DNA of 64,000 bases from Streptomyces chartreusis NRRL 3882 (GCF_900236475.1 NZ_LT963352.1:2542001-2606000); one strand, 5' to 3'. Shown: positions 35,918 through 45,023, counted from the first letter of the stretch. Notes: a model not told the origin generated them from the sequence alone. Made by a program: numbers and translations.

Positions 35918-38900
35918 CTAGCGGAGGCGCTGGCTGATGACCTTCGACACACCGTCGCCCTGCATGGAGACGCCGTAGAGCGCGTCGGCGACCTCCATCG
36001 TGCGCTTCTGGTGGGTGATCACGATCAGCTGGGAGGCTTCCTGGAGCTCCTGCATGATCCGGATGAGCCGCTGGAGGTTGGTGTCGTCGAGGGCGGCCTC
36101 GACCTCGTCCATGACGTAGAACGGGCTGGGCCGTGCCTTGAAGATCGACACGAGCAGCGCCACGGCGGTCAGCGACCGCTCCCCGCCGGAGAGCAGCGAC
36201 AGCCGCTTCACCTTCTTGCCCGGCGGACGGGCCTCGACGTCCACGCCCGTGGTGAGCATGTTGTCGGGGTCGGTCAGGATCAGCCGCCCCTCGCCACCGG
36301 GGAACAGCCGGCTGAAGACGCCCTCGAACTCCCGGGCCGTGTCCCGGTAGGCCTCGGTGAAGACCTGCTCGACACGCTCGTCGACCTCCTTCACCACCTG
36401 GAGGAGATCCGCCCGCGTCTTCTTGAGGTCCTCCAGCTGCTCGCTGAGGAACTGGTGGCGTTCCTCCAGCGCCGCGAACTCCTCCAGGGCGAGCGGGTTC
36501 ACCTTGCCGAGCTGCTGGTAGGCGCGCTCGGCCGACTTCAGGCGCTTCTCCTGCTCCGCCCGGACGAAGGGCCGGGGGCGGTTGCGCGGGTGCTCCGGGT
36601 CCTCCGGCAGCTCCTCGCCCTCGGCGGGGGGCGAGGGCGGCACGAGCTGGTGCGGTCCGTACTCCGCCACGAGCCCGGCCGGTTCCACACCCAGCTCCTC
36701 CAGCGCCTTGGTCTCCAGCTGCTCGATCCGCAGCCGCTTCTCGGCGCCGAGTACCTCGCCGCGGTGGACCGAATCCGTCAACTTGTCGAGTTCGGCCTTG
36801 AGATCGCGTCCCTCGGTGCGGGCGCGGGCGAGTTCCTGTTCGCGGCGGGCCTTGGCGGCCTCGGCGGCGGTGCGCTCCTCGTCGGCGCGGGCGAGGGAGA
36901 CCTCGACGTGCGCGAGCAGCTGCCGGGCCCCCGAGCCGACGGCCTCGGCGACGGCCGCCTCGTGCCGCAGCCGGGCCCGCCGCTGCTCGGCCCGCGCGCG
37001 TGCCTCGCGCTCCGCGCGGGCGGCCCGGTCCAGGGAGTCGGCCCGTCCGGCCAGGCCCTTGACCCGCTCCTCGTGCGTACGGACCTGGAGGCGGGCCTCC
37101 ATTTCGGTCTGGCGCGCGTTGGCCCCGTCGGCGGCGAGCCGGTCCCGTACGGAGGTGTCGGGCTCCTCCTCGACCGGCATCTCCTCGGCGACGGCGAGCC
37201 GCTCGGCGAGCTCCTCCACCTCTTGCAGCGCCTTGTCCAGGGCCTCCTGGGCACGGGCCGCGGCGGCGGTGGAGCGCTCGGCCTCCCCCGCCGCGCCTCG
37301 TGCCTGCCCGGCGAGCCGGCCGAGCTGCTGGGCTACGGCCGACTTCTCCCGGTCGGCGGCCCGGCGCCGCTCCCCCAGCTCCTCGACCAGCGCGGCGCAT
37401 GCCTTGCGCCGTTCGACGGCCGCGTGTTGCGCCTCGGTCAGCTCCTCGCAGCGGACGGCGAGCTCTTCCAGCTCGGCGGCGGCCTCGTCCACGGAAGCCT
37501 GTACTTCGAGGAGGCTCGGAGCGCCTGCGGAGCCGCCGTGGGCGAAGTGGGCGCCGAGGAGGTCGCCTTCGGCCGTTACTGCGGTGAGGTCGGGGTGGGC
37601 GTAGACGAGGTCCTCGGCGTCTTCGAGGGTGCCGACTACGACGATGCCGTGCAGCAGCCGGCGGACGGCCGGGATGAGGTCGGCGGGGCCGCGGACCAGG
37701 TCGGCGGCGTAGGTGTGGCGGGCGTCTGCAGGGCCGTCGTGGCTGGTCGCCCCCATGCGGGGGCAGCCGCACGTCTGCTGCGGCCCCGCGCCCCTGAGGA
37801 CGTCATCCCCTGCCAGGAGCAGAGTGGCCCTGCCTCCGTCCTGTTTGCGGAGGAGTCGGATCGCGTCGGCCGCAGAGGCCGGGGACGTGACCGCGATGGC
37901 GTCCGCCGCGGCACCGAACGCGGCGGCCAGTGCGACCTCGTGGCCCGGGGTCACCGTCAGGAGCTCCGCCGCCGGGCCGAGCAGGCCGGAGAGGCGGTCC
38001 TTGGCCGCGAGCAGTATGCCGGTGCCGTCCTTGCGCCGCAGCCCGAGCGCCAACGCTTCGTGGCGGGCCTGGGTGGCGGCCCGCCTGCGTTCCGCCGCCG
38101 TGCTCGCCTCGCGGGCCGCGGTGAGGGCGGCCTCGGCTTCGGTGAGCTGCTGCTTCGCCGCCTCGTGCTGTTCGGCGAGTTCCACGTCGCCGGCGTCGAG
38201 GCCGTCGACCTCGGCCTTGAGGGCCTCGTACTCCTCCTGGGCCGCGACGGCACGTTCCTGCGCTTCGTCGCGTGCGGTGGCCAGGCGTTCGATCTCGGCC
38301 TGGGCGGAGGCGGCGCGGGAGCGGGCCGCGTTGACCTGTCCGCTGAGCCGGGCCAGGCCCTCGCGCCGGTCGGCGATGGCGCGGGCGGCGTCCTTCAGGC
38401 GCCGTTCCTCCTGGGTCAGGGCGCGCTCCAGCTCGGCGCGGTGGGCGACCGTGTCCTCCAGGGCGCGCTCGGCCGCCTCCAGGGCCGCTTCCAGCTCGGC
38501 CTCCTGCTCGCGGATGCGGGCGGCCTCGCGCTCCATGTCCTCCGGGTCGCGGCCGCGCCGTTCCTCGGGAGGCGCGGAGGTGGCACTCTTCACGCGGGCG
38601 TCGGCGAGCGAGATCGTGCCGCGCACCCGCTCGGCGAGCTGGGAGAGCTCGTACCAGGTCTGCTGGGCGCGCTGGAGGCGCGGCGTGAGCTGCCGTACCT
38701 CGTCCTCCAGGAGCGCCTCGCGCTGGAGCGCCTTGCGCAGCTCCCGCTCGGCGGCCTCCTTGCGCTCCTTCAGCGCGGCCTCGTCGGCGACCTCGGCGTC
38801 GAGGGCCTCCCGGAGCCGTACGAGGTCGTCGGCCAGCAGGCGCAGCCGGGCGTCGCGCAGGTCGGCCTGGATGACGGCGGCCCGGCGGGCGACCGCGGCC

Positions 38901-39523
38901 TGGCGGCCGAGGGGCTTGAGCTGCCGTCTGAGTTCGTCGGTGAGGTCCTGCACGCGCGCGAGGTTGGCCTGCATCGCGTCCAGCTTGCGCAGCGCCTTCT
39001 CCTTGCGCTTGCGGTGCTTGAGGACGCCGGCGGCCTCCTCGATGAAGGCGCGGCGGCCCATGGGGTCGGCGTGCAGCACGGAGTCGAGCTGGCCCTGCCC
39101 GACGATGACGTGCATCTCGCGGCCGATGCCTGAGTCGGAGAGGAGCTCCTGGATGTCGAGGAGGCGGCAGGTGTCGCCGTTGATCTGGTACTCGCTGCCG
39201 CCGTTGCGGAACATGATCCGCGTGATGGTGACCTCGGCGTACTCGATGGGCAGGGCCCCGTCGGAGTTGTCGATGGTCAGGGACACCTCGGCCCGGCCCA
39301 GCGGCGGACGGCCGGTGGTGCCGGCGAAGATGACGTCCTCCATCTTGCCGCCGCGCAGCGACTTGGCACCCTGCTCGCCCATGACCCAGCTGAGCGCGTC
39401 GACGACGTTGGACTTGCCCGAGCCGTTCGGTCCGACGACGCACGTGATCCCCGGCTCGAACCGGAGTGTGGTCGCCGATGCGAACGACTTGAACCCGCGG
39501 AGGGTCAGGGCCTTGAGGTGCAC
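35918..39523 (-). CDS. smc: Chromosome segregation ATPase SMC
   Basis: Condensin ATPase for chromosome organisation and segregation, important in Streptomyces sporulation. 1201 residues from GTG 39523 (MHLKALTLRGFKSFASATTL). Walker A is GPNGSGKS (about 33); a long coiled coil runs from about 165 to 500; the hinge is about 520-680; a second coiled coil follows; the C-terminal signature is LSGGERSLTA and Walker B is YVMDEVEAALDD. In the hinge, about residues 577-595 (RGAGPQQTCGCPRMGATSH) are encoded by a dispersed repeat (37739-37794) and look inserted relative to the surrounding sequence. Stop codon TAG. Confidence 0.95.
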   Translation of the reverse strand: MHLKALTLRGFKSFASATTLRFEPGITCVVGPNGSGKSNVVDALSWVMGEQGAKSLRGGKMEDVIFAGTTGRPPLGRAEVSLTIDNSDGALPIEYAEVTITRIMFRNGGSEYQINGDTCRLLDIQELLSDSGIGREMHVIVGQGQLDSVLHADPMGRRAFIEEAAGVLKHRKRKEKALRKLDAMQANLARVQDLTDELRRQLKPLGRQAAVARRAAVIQADLRDARLRLLADDLVRLREALDAEVADEAALKERKEAAERELRKALQREALLEDEVRQLTPRLQRAQQTWYELSQLAERVRGTISLADARVKSATSAPPEERRGRDPEDMEREAARIREQEAELEAALEAAERALEDTVAHRAELERALTQEERRLKDAARAIADRREGLARLSGQVNAARSRAASAQAEIERLATARDEAQERAVAAQEEYEALKAEVDGLDAGDVELAEQHEAAKQQLTEAEAALTAAREASTAAERRRAATQARHEALALGLRRKDGTGILLAAKDRLSGLLGPAAELLTVTPGHEVALAAAFGAAADAIAVTSPASAADAIRLLRKQDGGRATLLLAGDDVLRGAGPQQTCGCPRMGATSHDGPADARHTYAADLVRGPADLIPAVRRLLHGIVVVGTLEDAEDLVYAHPDLTAVTAEGDLLGAHFAHGGSAGAPSLLEVQASVDEAAAELEELAVRCEELTEAQHAAVERRKACAALVEELGERRRAADREKSAVAQQLGRLAGQARGAAGEAERSTAAAARAQEALDKALQEVEELAERLAVAEEMPVEEEPDTSVRDRLAADGANARQTEMEARLQVRTHEERVKGLAGRADSLDRAARAEREARARAEQRRARLRHEAAVAEAVGSGARQLLAHVEVSLARADEERTAAEAAKARREQELARARTEGRDLKAELDKLTDSVHRGEVLGAEKRLRIEQLETKALEELGVEPAGLVAEYGPHQLVPPSPPAEGEELPEDPEHPRNRPRPFVRAEQEKRLKSAERAYQQLGKVNPLALEEFAALEERHQFLSEQLEDLKKTRADLLQVVKEVDERVEQVFTEAYRDTAREFEGVFSRLFPGGEGRLILTDPDNMLTTGVDVEARPPGKKVKRLSLLSGGERSLTAVALLVSIFKARPSPFYVMDEVEAALDDTNLQRLIRIMQELQEASQLIVITHQKRTMEVADALYGVSMQGDGVSKVISQRLR
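37739..37794. repeat. Dispersed 56-bp repeat inside smc (copy A)
   Basis: The sequence beginning GTGGCTGGTCGC and ending CGGCCCCGCGCCCC matches 47524-47579 in 44 of 56 positions; both ends are identical over 12 and 14 bases, and most differences lie in a 9-base central stretch. It contains a partly palindromic GCGG...CCGC core. Here it is in frame in the minus-strand smc gene and adds about 19 residues to the hinge. Confidence 0.85.
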
Positions 39524-39641
39524 GCCGCTGGACTCTACCGCCCGGGTTCGTCTCACTCCATGAACCCACGGTTTCGCCGCTGAACGCGCAGGGCACACCA
39601 GACGTTAAAGACGGTGAAAGGATGCGCGGGGGGAAAGAAAG

Positions 39642-39666
39642 AAGGGACGCCGACAGGGCGTCCCTT
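39642..39666 (-). terminator. Terminator between the small coiled-coil gene and smc
   Basis: AAGGGACGCC (39642-39651) pairs with GGCGTCCCTT (39657-39666) around a five-base loop; on the minus strand it is followed by CTTCTTTCTTTCC. It lies 72 bases after the small gene and 119 bases before smc. Confidence 0.85.
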
Positions 39667-39738
39667 GCACTTCTGACAACTCAGCGGTTGTGACGGGCGG
39701 CCCAACCACTGCGGTGCTGTTGTGGAGCGGTGCAGTGA

Positions 39739-39942
39739 TCAGGTGAGCGCAGGCTCCGCCTGGTGTGCGTCAACGCTCTCCATGATCCTGTCGTGAGAAG
39801 CGGCAGCCGTCAGCGCTTCGTTCTCCGCCTGGATCCTTACGAGCTCGGATTCCAGGTCCTGGACGCGCTGCTGGAGCCGTCGCATCTCGGCGAGGAGTCG
39901 AGGGTCGGAGCCGCCGACGTAACCGAGAAGCGCCTTTGCCAT
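39739..39942 (-). CDS. Small coiled-coil protein of unknown function
   Basis: 67 residues from ATG 39942, with GGAGG ten bases upstream. MAKALLGYVGGSDPRLLAEM is followed by a leucine-zipper-like helix (RRLQQRVQDLESELVRIQAE). The same kind of protein is very common in streptomycetes at this place, next to smc and acyP. No function is assigned. Ends at a stop just before 39739 and is followed by a terminator. Confidence 0.8.
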   Translation of the reverse strand: MAKALLGYVGGSDPRLLAEMRRLQQRVQDLESELVRIQAENEALTAAASHDRIMESVDAHQAEPALT

Positions 39943-40321
39943 GATGGATGGTCCTCCACAATGAGTGACCGACCGATGCGGTGTGGGTCGTGAGGGATTC
40001 CGCACCCGCAGTCTTGGCAGGGCCTGGAGTTGTGCTGCCGTTCAGCCATGCCAAACAGCTAAGGTGCGCGGGGCTTTCAGCGTCTCACCAAAAAGTTTGA
40101 CGGTCAACACGATCACGCCCCGTATTGGCGGCGACCCGGGCGCGCACGGCCTGGAGCGGCGGTGCTACGGCTTCTGCGGGGCCCTCGGGGCGTGGCGATC
40201 ATCCTTGCGTGTGCGGCCTGCCAAGGCAAGTGATTCTCGGCAATCACCAGCGACTTTCCCTTCGAGGAGGCCGTCGGCGGCCGGGCCGCGGGCGGCCCCG
40301 GGGCCGCCCGGCGGTACGGGA
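39943..40321. other. Intergenic region between acyP and the small coiled-coil gene
   Basis: 379 bp upstream of the small gene and downstream of acyP. It contains a perfect 20-bp palindrome GGGCGGCCCCGGGGCCGCCC at 40290-40309, about 12 bases after the acyP stop, probably part of its terminator. The left part holds the small gene promoter. No further gene was seen. Confidence 0.55.
40290..40309 (-). terminator. GC palindrome downstream of acyP
   Basis: Perfect 20-bp inverted repeat with no spacer, twelve bases past the acyP stop on the minus strand. Probably forms the acyP terminator hairpin; no T tract. Confidence 0.55.
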
Positions 40322-40603
40322 TCAGCGGATGGCGAAGCCCTCGTAGCCCCCGCGAGGTGTGTCCCAGATCTCGGTGACACCGTCCACGCGGCCGGGCGTG
40401 TCGTCACTCTGGAGCCACTCCAGCAGGCCTTCGCAGCCCTCTCGCGCGCCCTCCGCGACCACTTGGACGCGTCCATCGCCCAAATTGAGAGCAAAACCAC
40501 TCAGGCCGCCGATCTCCAGGGCCTTGGCCCGCGTGAACCAGCGGAAACCCACACCTTGGACACGTCCACGCACCCAGGCGACCAGTCGCACATCCTCACT
40601 CAT
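40322..40603 (-). CDS. acyP: Acylphosphatase
   Basis: 93 residues from ATG 40603. Family features: [20 protein letters not shown] (catalytic arginine in QGVGFR) and [17 protein letters not shown], in which the family's usual asparagine is seen in ALNL. Hydrolyses the carboxyl-phosphate bond of acylphosphates in the cytoplasm. Divergent from the CAP protein gene (161 bp between starts). Confidence 0.95.
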   Translation of the reverse strand: MSEDVRLVAWVRGRVQGVGFRWFTRAKALEIGGLSGFALNLGDGRVQVVAEGAREGCEGLLEWLQSDDTPGRVDGVTEIWDTPRGGYEGFAIR

Positions 40604-40690
40604 GACTGCAACCTAACCGCCAGATCTCGCTCCGGGCACTTCCTCCACTTGCGCCATGCGGTACCGTCCCCACCCAACGAATCTCATATG

Positions 40691-40714
40691 AAACTCACAC
40701 GATCGAGTGAGTTT
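40691..40714. promoter_or_regulatory. Inverted repeat upstream of the CAP gene
   Basis: AAACTCAC (40691-40698) and GTGAGTTT (40707-40714) form an 8-bp inverted repeat with an 8-base centre, about 50 bases before the CAP gene start. It could be an operator or lie in the 5' leader; no known regulator consensus fits. Confidence 0.45.
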
Positions 40715-40764
40715 GGTGTTGATCTCGAGGACGAGTCGACCGCCAGGACGAGGAAGGCCAGGAC

Positions 40765-41910
40765 ATGGGACGCCACCGACGCTCCGCCGCCGGCCGCGCC
40801 GCCACGGGCCGCGCCACGGCGATCACGCAGGCCGACGGCTCCGTGGCAGGCCACGACCCGCTGCACTCCCCCATGGGAGACGGCCCGGCGATGGGCATCG
40901 CGCCCTACCTGAACCCCGACGCGTACGCCGGCACCTACGCGAAGAGCGAGGCCTACCTGTTCGCCACGGGCGCCTCCGAGCCGGGTGACGGCTACGACGC
41001 CCGCAACGCCGACGCGGCCGTCTTCGCCGGCGACGGCTTCGCGCCCGACGGCGGCGCCCGGCGCTCCGGCTCGCACCGCCGGCGGAAGAAGACCGCGCGG
41101 CCGATGCGCACCGGGCTGCTCGGCGTTTCCGCGGCGGTCGCCCTCGGCACGGTCGCGGTCGCCACGGGCGCGGTGCCCGGCCTTGAGAACTTCCAGCTCG
41201 GTGGTGGCGGCGGCGCCGACAAGGTGCAGGCCGGGGACACGCCGACGAACAGCCCGATCGAGCAGGGCGGCACCACCGGCAGCGCCGACGGCCGGGACAG
41301 CGTGCCCCCGAGCCGGGACGCCGAGCGCTCCCTCTCGCCGTCGCCGTCCGCCTCGAAGTCGTCGGCCGCGCCGACGAAGGCACCGGAGAAGAAGAAGCCG
41401 GAGAAGCCCCAGAAGGAGACTCCGGAGCAGAAGAAGCCGACGACCACCCCCAGCGAGAAGCCGGACAACACCCCTTCCCGTACGGCCACCAAGGCGCCCG
41501 AGAAGCCCAGCGCGTCCGCCGCCCTCTCCGAGGAGTCCGCCGCCGCGGCCCAGGTGCTCAGGCTCGTGAACGAGGAGCGGGCCAAGGTGGGGTGCAGCGC
41601 GGTCGCCGCGAACAGCGCGCTGACCGAGCTGGCGCAGAACTACAGCGAGGACATGGCCGCCCGGGGCTTCTTCGACCACACCGACCCGAACGGCAGGACG
41701 CCGTGGGACCGGGCCGGGAAGGCCGGGATATCCAACCTCGGCGGGGAGAACATAGCCCGCGGCCAGGCCGACGCGGCGGCCGTGATGGATGCCTGGATGA
41801 ACAGCCCCGGGCACCGCGCCAACATCCTGAACTGCGACTTCAAGACGCTGGGCGTCGGTGTCGAGTTCGGGTCGGGCGGCCCGTGGTGGACCCAGGACTT
41901 CGGATACTGA
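40765..41910 (+). CDS. Membrane-anchored CAP (SCP-like) domain protein
   Basis: 381 residues from ATG 40765. The first 110 residues are cytoplasmic and rich in Gly/Ala/Asp with a basic RRRKKTARPMR just before the membrane segment (GLLGVSAAVALGTVAVATGAV, about 117-137). A Pro/Ser/Thr/Lys-rich linker (about 150-250) leads to the extracellular CAP domain (about 258-381) with VLRLVNEERAKVGCSAVAAN, the FFDHTDPNGRTPWDR segment, ENIARGQADAAAVMDAWMNSPGHRANIL and WTQDFGY. CAP proteins of this type are secreted by many actinobacteria with unknown action. No catalytic role is inferred. Confidence 0.88.
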   Translation: MGRHRRSAAGRAATGRATAITQADGSVAGHDPLHSPMGDGPAMGIAPYLNPDAYAGTYAKSEAYLFATGASEPGDGYDARNADAAVFAGDGFAPDGGARRSGSHRRRKKTARPMRTGLLGVSAAVALGTVAVATGAVPGLENFQLGGGGGADKVQAGDTPTNSPIEQGGTTGSADGRDSVPPSRDAERSLSPSPSASKSSAAPTKAPEKKKPEKPQKETPEQKKPTTTPSEKPDNTPSRTATKAPEKPSASAALSEESAAAAQVLRLVNEERAKVGCSAVAANSALTELAQNYSEDMAARGFFDHTDPNGRTPWDRAGKAGISNLGGENIARGQADAAAVMDAWMNSPGHRANILNCDFKTLGVGVEFGSGGPWWTQDFGY

Positions 41911-41937
41911 GACCTGCCGAGACCCGGCCGGGACGGC

Positions 41938-41971
41938 TAACCAACGGTTAGCGCGACCTGATGGTTAGCGC
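41938..41971 (+). promoter_or_regulatory. Operator-like repeats upstream of the HxlR gene
   Basis: TAACC-AAC-GGTTA (41938-41950) is a 13-bp palindrome, and GGTTAGCGC is repeated at 41946-41954 and 41963-41971, 17 bases apart. It lies 23 bases or more before the start of the HxlR-type regulator and is likely its own autoregulatory site. Confidence 0.65.
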
Positions 41972-41993
41972 TGTGCTGGCGTAGGCTGGGCAT

Positions 41994-42392
41994 ATGACCA
42001 CCACCCAGGAGCTCACGGCGGGGCTGGACGACCTCCCGTACAACGTGTTCGCCAGGGCCTGCCCCTCGCGCGGCACGCTGGAGCACGTCACGGGCCGCTG
42101 GGGCGCACTGACGCTGGGCGCCCTGTACGAGGGTTCCCTCCGCTTCAACGAGCTGCGTCGCCGCGTCGACGGCGTCAGCGAGAAGATGCTCTCCCAGACG
42201 CTGCACGCGCTGGAGCGCGACGGCCTGGTGCACCGCGAGGCCCAGCCGACCAACCCGCCCCGCGTGGACTACGAGCTGACGCCGCTGGGCCGCGGCGTCG
42301 CCGAGCGGCTGCACGCCCTGATCCACTTCGTGGAGGGCAGCATGGACGAGGTCCTGGCCGCGCGCGAACGGTACGACTCCGCTAGGGCGTGA
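41994..42392 (+). CDS. HxlR-family transcriptional regulator
   Basis: 132 residues from ATG 41994. The winged helix-turn-helix of the HxlR/YodB family is visible in [40 protein letters not shown] and [20 protein letters not shown]. One cysteine near the N-terminus (CPSRGTLEH, about residue 23) is in the position used for redox sensing by some family members; whether it senses here is inference. Its stop codon overlaps the convergent mutM gene by 11 bases. Confidence 0.88.
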   Translation: MTTTQELTAGLDDLPYNVFARACPSRGTLEHVTGRWGALTLGALYEGSLRFNELRRRVDGVSEKMLSQTLHALERDGLVHREAQPTNPPRVDYELTPLGRGVAERLHALIHFVEGSMDEVLAARERYDSARA

Positions 42393-43233
42393 GCCGCGGC
42401 GGCCGCTGGCACTTGGGGCAGTAGTAGCTCGACCGGTTCATCCAGGGCCGTCGGCGTATCGGGGTGCCGCAGCGCCGGCAGGGCAGTCCCTCGCGGCCGT
42501 ACGCGTCGAGGGACCGGTCGAAGTAGCCCGACTCGCCGTTGACGTTGACGTACAGGCTGTCGAAGCTGGTGCCGCCCACCGCGAGGGCCGCGTTCATCAC
42601 GTCCCGCACATGGCCCAGGAGCAGCAGGGTCCGCGGGCGGGTGAAGGTCGCGATCGGGCGCTCGTAGTGGATGCGGGCGCGCCACAGGGCCTCGTCCGCG
42701 TAGATGTTGCCCACGCCGCTGATCAGCGACTGGTCGAGCAGGGCCCGCTTGATCGTGGACCGCTTGCGGCGCAGTGCCTGGTGGAAGGCCTCGTCGTCGA
42801 AGAGCGGGTCGCGGGCGATGTGCGCGATGACGTCGGGCAGGCCGTCCGGGGTGTTGTCGTGCAGCGACAGGCCGCCGAAGGTGCGCTGGTCGACGAAGCG
42901 GAGTTCGGTGTCCGGGCTGTCGTTGAAGCGGACGCGGATGCGCAGGTGCTTCTCGTCCGGCGCCGTCTGCGGCTGGACCAGCAGCTGGCCGCTCATGCCC
43001 AGGTGCGCCAGGATCGACTGGTCGGTGTCCTCCAGGGGCAGCCACAGGTACTTGCCCCGGCGGCTCGGGGTGCCGATGCGGTGGCCCTTCAGACGGTGCG
43101 CGAAGTCGTCGGCGCCCGCGAGGTGGCGGCGCACCGCGCGCGGGTGCAGTACCTCGGCCTCGGCGACGGTCCGGTGGGCGACCCACCGCTCCAGACCGCG
43201 CCGGACGACCTCGACCTCGGGCAACTCGGGCAT
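42382..43233 (-). CDS. mutM: Formamidopyrimidine-DNA glycosylase
   Basis: Removes oxidised purines in base excision repair. 283 residues from ATG 43233, beginning [14 protein letters not shown] with the catalytic Pro1 after Met removal and Glu2. The helix-two-turn-helix region ([20 protein letters not shown]) is intact, and the C-terminal zinc finger has [25 protein letters not shown]. It follows rnc by 110 bases with two hairpins between, and converges on the HxlR gene. Confidence 0.96.
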   Translation of the reverse strand: MPELPEVEVVRRGLERWVAHRTVAEAEVLHPRAVRRHLAGADDFAHRLKGHRIGTPSRRGKYLWLPLEDTDQSILAHLGMSGQLLVQPQTAPDEKHLRIRVRFNDSPDTELRFVDQRTFGGLSLHDNTPDGLPDVIAHIARDPLFDDEAFHQALRRKRSTIKRALLDQSLISGVGNIYADEALWRARIHYERPIATFTRPRTLLLLGHVRDVMNAALAVGGTSFDSLYVNVNGESGYFDRSLDAYGREGLPCRRCGTPIRRRPWMNRSSYYCPKCQRPPRLTP

Positions 43234-43261
43234 GGGGTCCCCCGTCACAAACCTGTGGATG

Positions 43262-43301
43262 ACCCGAGCGCCCGCCCCCGGGCAGGGGCGGGCGCTCGGG
43301 T
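43262..43301 (-). terminator. Strong hairpin between rnc and mutM
   Basis: ACCCGAGCGCCCGCCCC (43262-43278) pairs perfectly with GGGGCGGGCGCTCGGGT (43285-43301), 17 bp, six-base loop. It lies 43 to 82 bases after the rnc stop. Confidence 0.85.
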
Positions 43302-43313
43302 GCGCTGTGCTGT

Positions 43314-43340
43314 GCCGGCCGCCGGGTGGGGGCGGCCGGC
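43314..43340 (-). terminator. Second hairpin directly after rnc
   Basis: GCCGGCCGCC (43314-43323) pairs with GGCGGCCGGC (43331-43340), 10 bp with a 7-base loop, starting 3 bases after the rnc stop. With the hairpin at 43262-43301 it forms a tandem pair. Confidence 0.75.
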
Positions 43341-43343
43341 TCG

Positions 43344-44183
43344 TCAGCCGTCGACGCTGCTGCCGTCGACGACCGTCTGGGCGGCCTGAGCCGCCGCCGT
43401 CTGCGTCGCCTCGGCGTCCTTCGCCGCCTTGGCGCGCTCGTCCGCGGCGGCCCGGATGGACCGCCACGCGGACTCGGCGGCCTGCTGCTCCGCCTCCTTC
43501 TTGCTGCGGCCGGTGCCGGTGCCGTACGAGACGCCTCCGACGCGGGCGGCAGCAGTGAAGGTCTTCTCGTGGTCGGGGCCGGTCTCCGTGACCAGGTACT
43601 CGGGCACCCCGAGCCCCTCGGTCGCGGTGAGCTCCTGGAGGCTGGTCTTCCAGTCCAGGCCGGCTCCGAGGTTCGAGGACTTCTCGATCAGGGGGTCGAA
43701 CAGGCGGTGCACCAGCTCCGCCGCCGAGTCCAGGCCCTGGTCGAGATAGACCGCGCCGATCACCGCTTCCAGGGTGTCGGCGAGGATGGACGCCTTGTCC
43801 CGGCCGCCCGTGCCCTCTTCACCCCGGCCGAGCCGGATGAAGGAGCCCAGGTCGAGCCCGCGGCCCACCTCGGCGAGCGCACGCGAGTTCACCACCGCGG
43901 CCCGCAGTTTGGCCAGCTGGCCTTCAGGCAGGTCGGGGTGGGTGCGGTACAGCGTGTCCGTGACGACCAGGCCGAGCACGGAGTCCCCGAGGAACTCCAG
44001 ACGCTCGTTGGTCGGCAGACCGCCGTTCTCGTATGCGTACGACCGGTGGGTCAGTGCGCGCACCAGAAGGGCGGACTCGAGCTTGTAGCCGAGCCGCCCT
44101 TCCAGAAGCGTGTGGGACGAGGCCTGGTTGTCCGCCGGAGCACTCCCGCTCACACGGGAGGACTTGTTCTTAGGCGTGGACAC
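43344..44183 (-). CDS. rnc: Ribonuclease III
   Basis: Processes rRNA precursors and double-stranded RNA; in S. coelicolor the gene (absB) controls antibiotic production globally. 279 residues from GTG 44183. Nuclease domain with [38 protein letters not shown] and [17 protein letters not shown], then a double-stranded RNA binding domain ([20 protein letters not shown], then [18 protein letters not shown]). Short Ala-rich C-tail. It lies 19 bases downstream of rpmF, the usual operon. Confidence 0.96.
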   Translation of the reverse strand: MSTPKNKSSRVSGSAPADNQASSHTLLEGRLGYKLESALLVRALTHRSYAYENGGLPTNERLEFLGDSVLGLVVTDTLYRTHPDLPEGQLAKLRAAVVNSRALAEVGRGLDLGSFIRLGRGEEGTGGRDKASILADTLEAVIGAVYLDQGLDSAAELVHRLFDPLIEKSSNLGAGLDWKTSLQELTATEGLGVPEYLVTETGPDHEKTFTAAARVGGVSYGTGTGRSKKEAEQQAAESAWRSIRAAADERAKAAKDAEATQTAAAQAAQTVVDGSSVDG

Positions 44184-44202
44184 AGTGCCTCTCACCAGCC
44201 GC

Positions 44203-44376
44203 TCAGACCTCGAGGACCTGGCGCTTGTTGTAAGTGCCGCACGAGGGGCACGCGATGTGCTGCTGCTTGGGCTCGTGGCAGCGCTCGCACGCAACCAGGG
44301 TGGGGACCGCAGCCTTCCACTGCGACCGGCGGTGGCGCGTGTTGCTGCGCGACATCTTCCGCTTCGGAACAGCCAC
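44203..44376 (-). CDS. rpmF: 50S ribosomal protein L32
   Basis: 57 residues from GTG 44376: [20 protein letters not shown], then [20 protein letters not shown], which has the zinc-binding CxxC...CxxC of the C+ form. It starts two bases after the stop of the YceD-type gene upstream and is cotranscribed with it and rnc. Confidence 0.96.
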   Translation of the reverse strand: MAVPKRKMSRSNTRHRRSQWKAAVPTLVACERCHEPKQQHIACPSCGTYNKRQVLEV

Positions 44377-44378
44377 GG

Positions 44379-45023
44379 CTACTTCTCCTGCTTCTCGTCG
44401 ACGCCCGGTTCGGCGCCGCTCATCTCGTCCTTCTCGCCGTCCTTCATGGTGTCGGCGAGTCCCTGCAATGCCGCCCAACGGATGTCGACGGCGTCGTGGT
44501 GGTGGTCCGGGTCGTCCGCCAGCCGTGCGCCGCACTCGGCACACAGACCAGGGCAGTCTTCCTGGCACACCGGCTGCATCGGCAGTGCGAGCACCACCGC
44601 ATCACGCAGCACGGGCTCGAGGTCGAACAGGCCGTCCTCGAGGAAGAGCCTGTCCTCGTCGTCCTCGGCGTCGTCGCCCGGTTCCGCGGTCACGCGGCCC
44701 CGGTCGTCGGCGTCAGGGTACGAGAACATCTCCTGGAACTCCGCTTCGACGTCGAGCTGAAGCGGCTCCAGACACCTTACGCACTCCCCCTCGGCAGCGG
44801 CACGGGCGGTGCCTGTGACGAGCACCCCTTCCATGACCGACTCCAGGCGGAGTTCGAGCTCCACCGGGGCGCCTTCCGGCACTCCGATGACTCCCTTGAT
44901 ACCGAAGTCCCTGGGAGCGTCGACCGTGCGGGTCAGGCGCTGTAGCGCACCGGGCCGCCGGCCCAGCTCGTGCGTGTCGAACACGAGGGGGTTGCGGTGG
45001 TCGAGGCGGGCGTTCAGGGCCAT
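44379..45023 (-). CDS. YceD (DUF177) family protein
   Basis: 214 residues from ATG 45023. [20 protein letters not shown] opens it; [20 protein letters not shown] and [20 protein letters not shown] are two cysteine clusters typical of DUF177 proteins located before rpmF. The C-terminus is Asp/Glu-rich. DUF177 members are linked to 23S rRNA or L32 metabolism in other bacteria, but nothing more specific is shown. Confidence 0.9.
   Translation of the reverse strand: MALNARLDHRNPLVFDTHELGRRPGALQRLTRTVDAPRDFGIKGVIGVPEGAPVELELRLESVMEGVLVTGTARAAAEGECVRCLEPLQLDVEAEFQEMFSYPDADDRGRVTAEPGDDAEDDEDRLFLEDGLFDLEPVLRDAVVLALPMQPVCQEDCPGLCAECGARLADDPDHHHDAVDIRWAALQGLADTMKDGEKDEMSGAEPGVDEKQEK

Noticed and set aside
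35870-39133. A 1087-codon plus-strand open frame opposite smc
   Set aside because: It is the shadow of smc in GC-rich sequence; its protein has no domain, no ribosome binding site and no typical composition, while the minus-strand SMC is complete.
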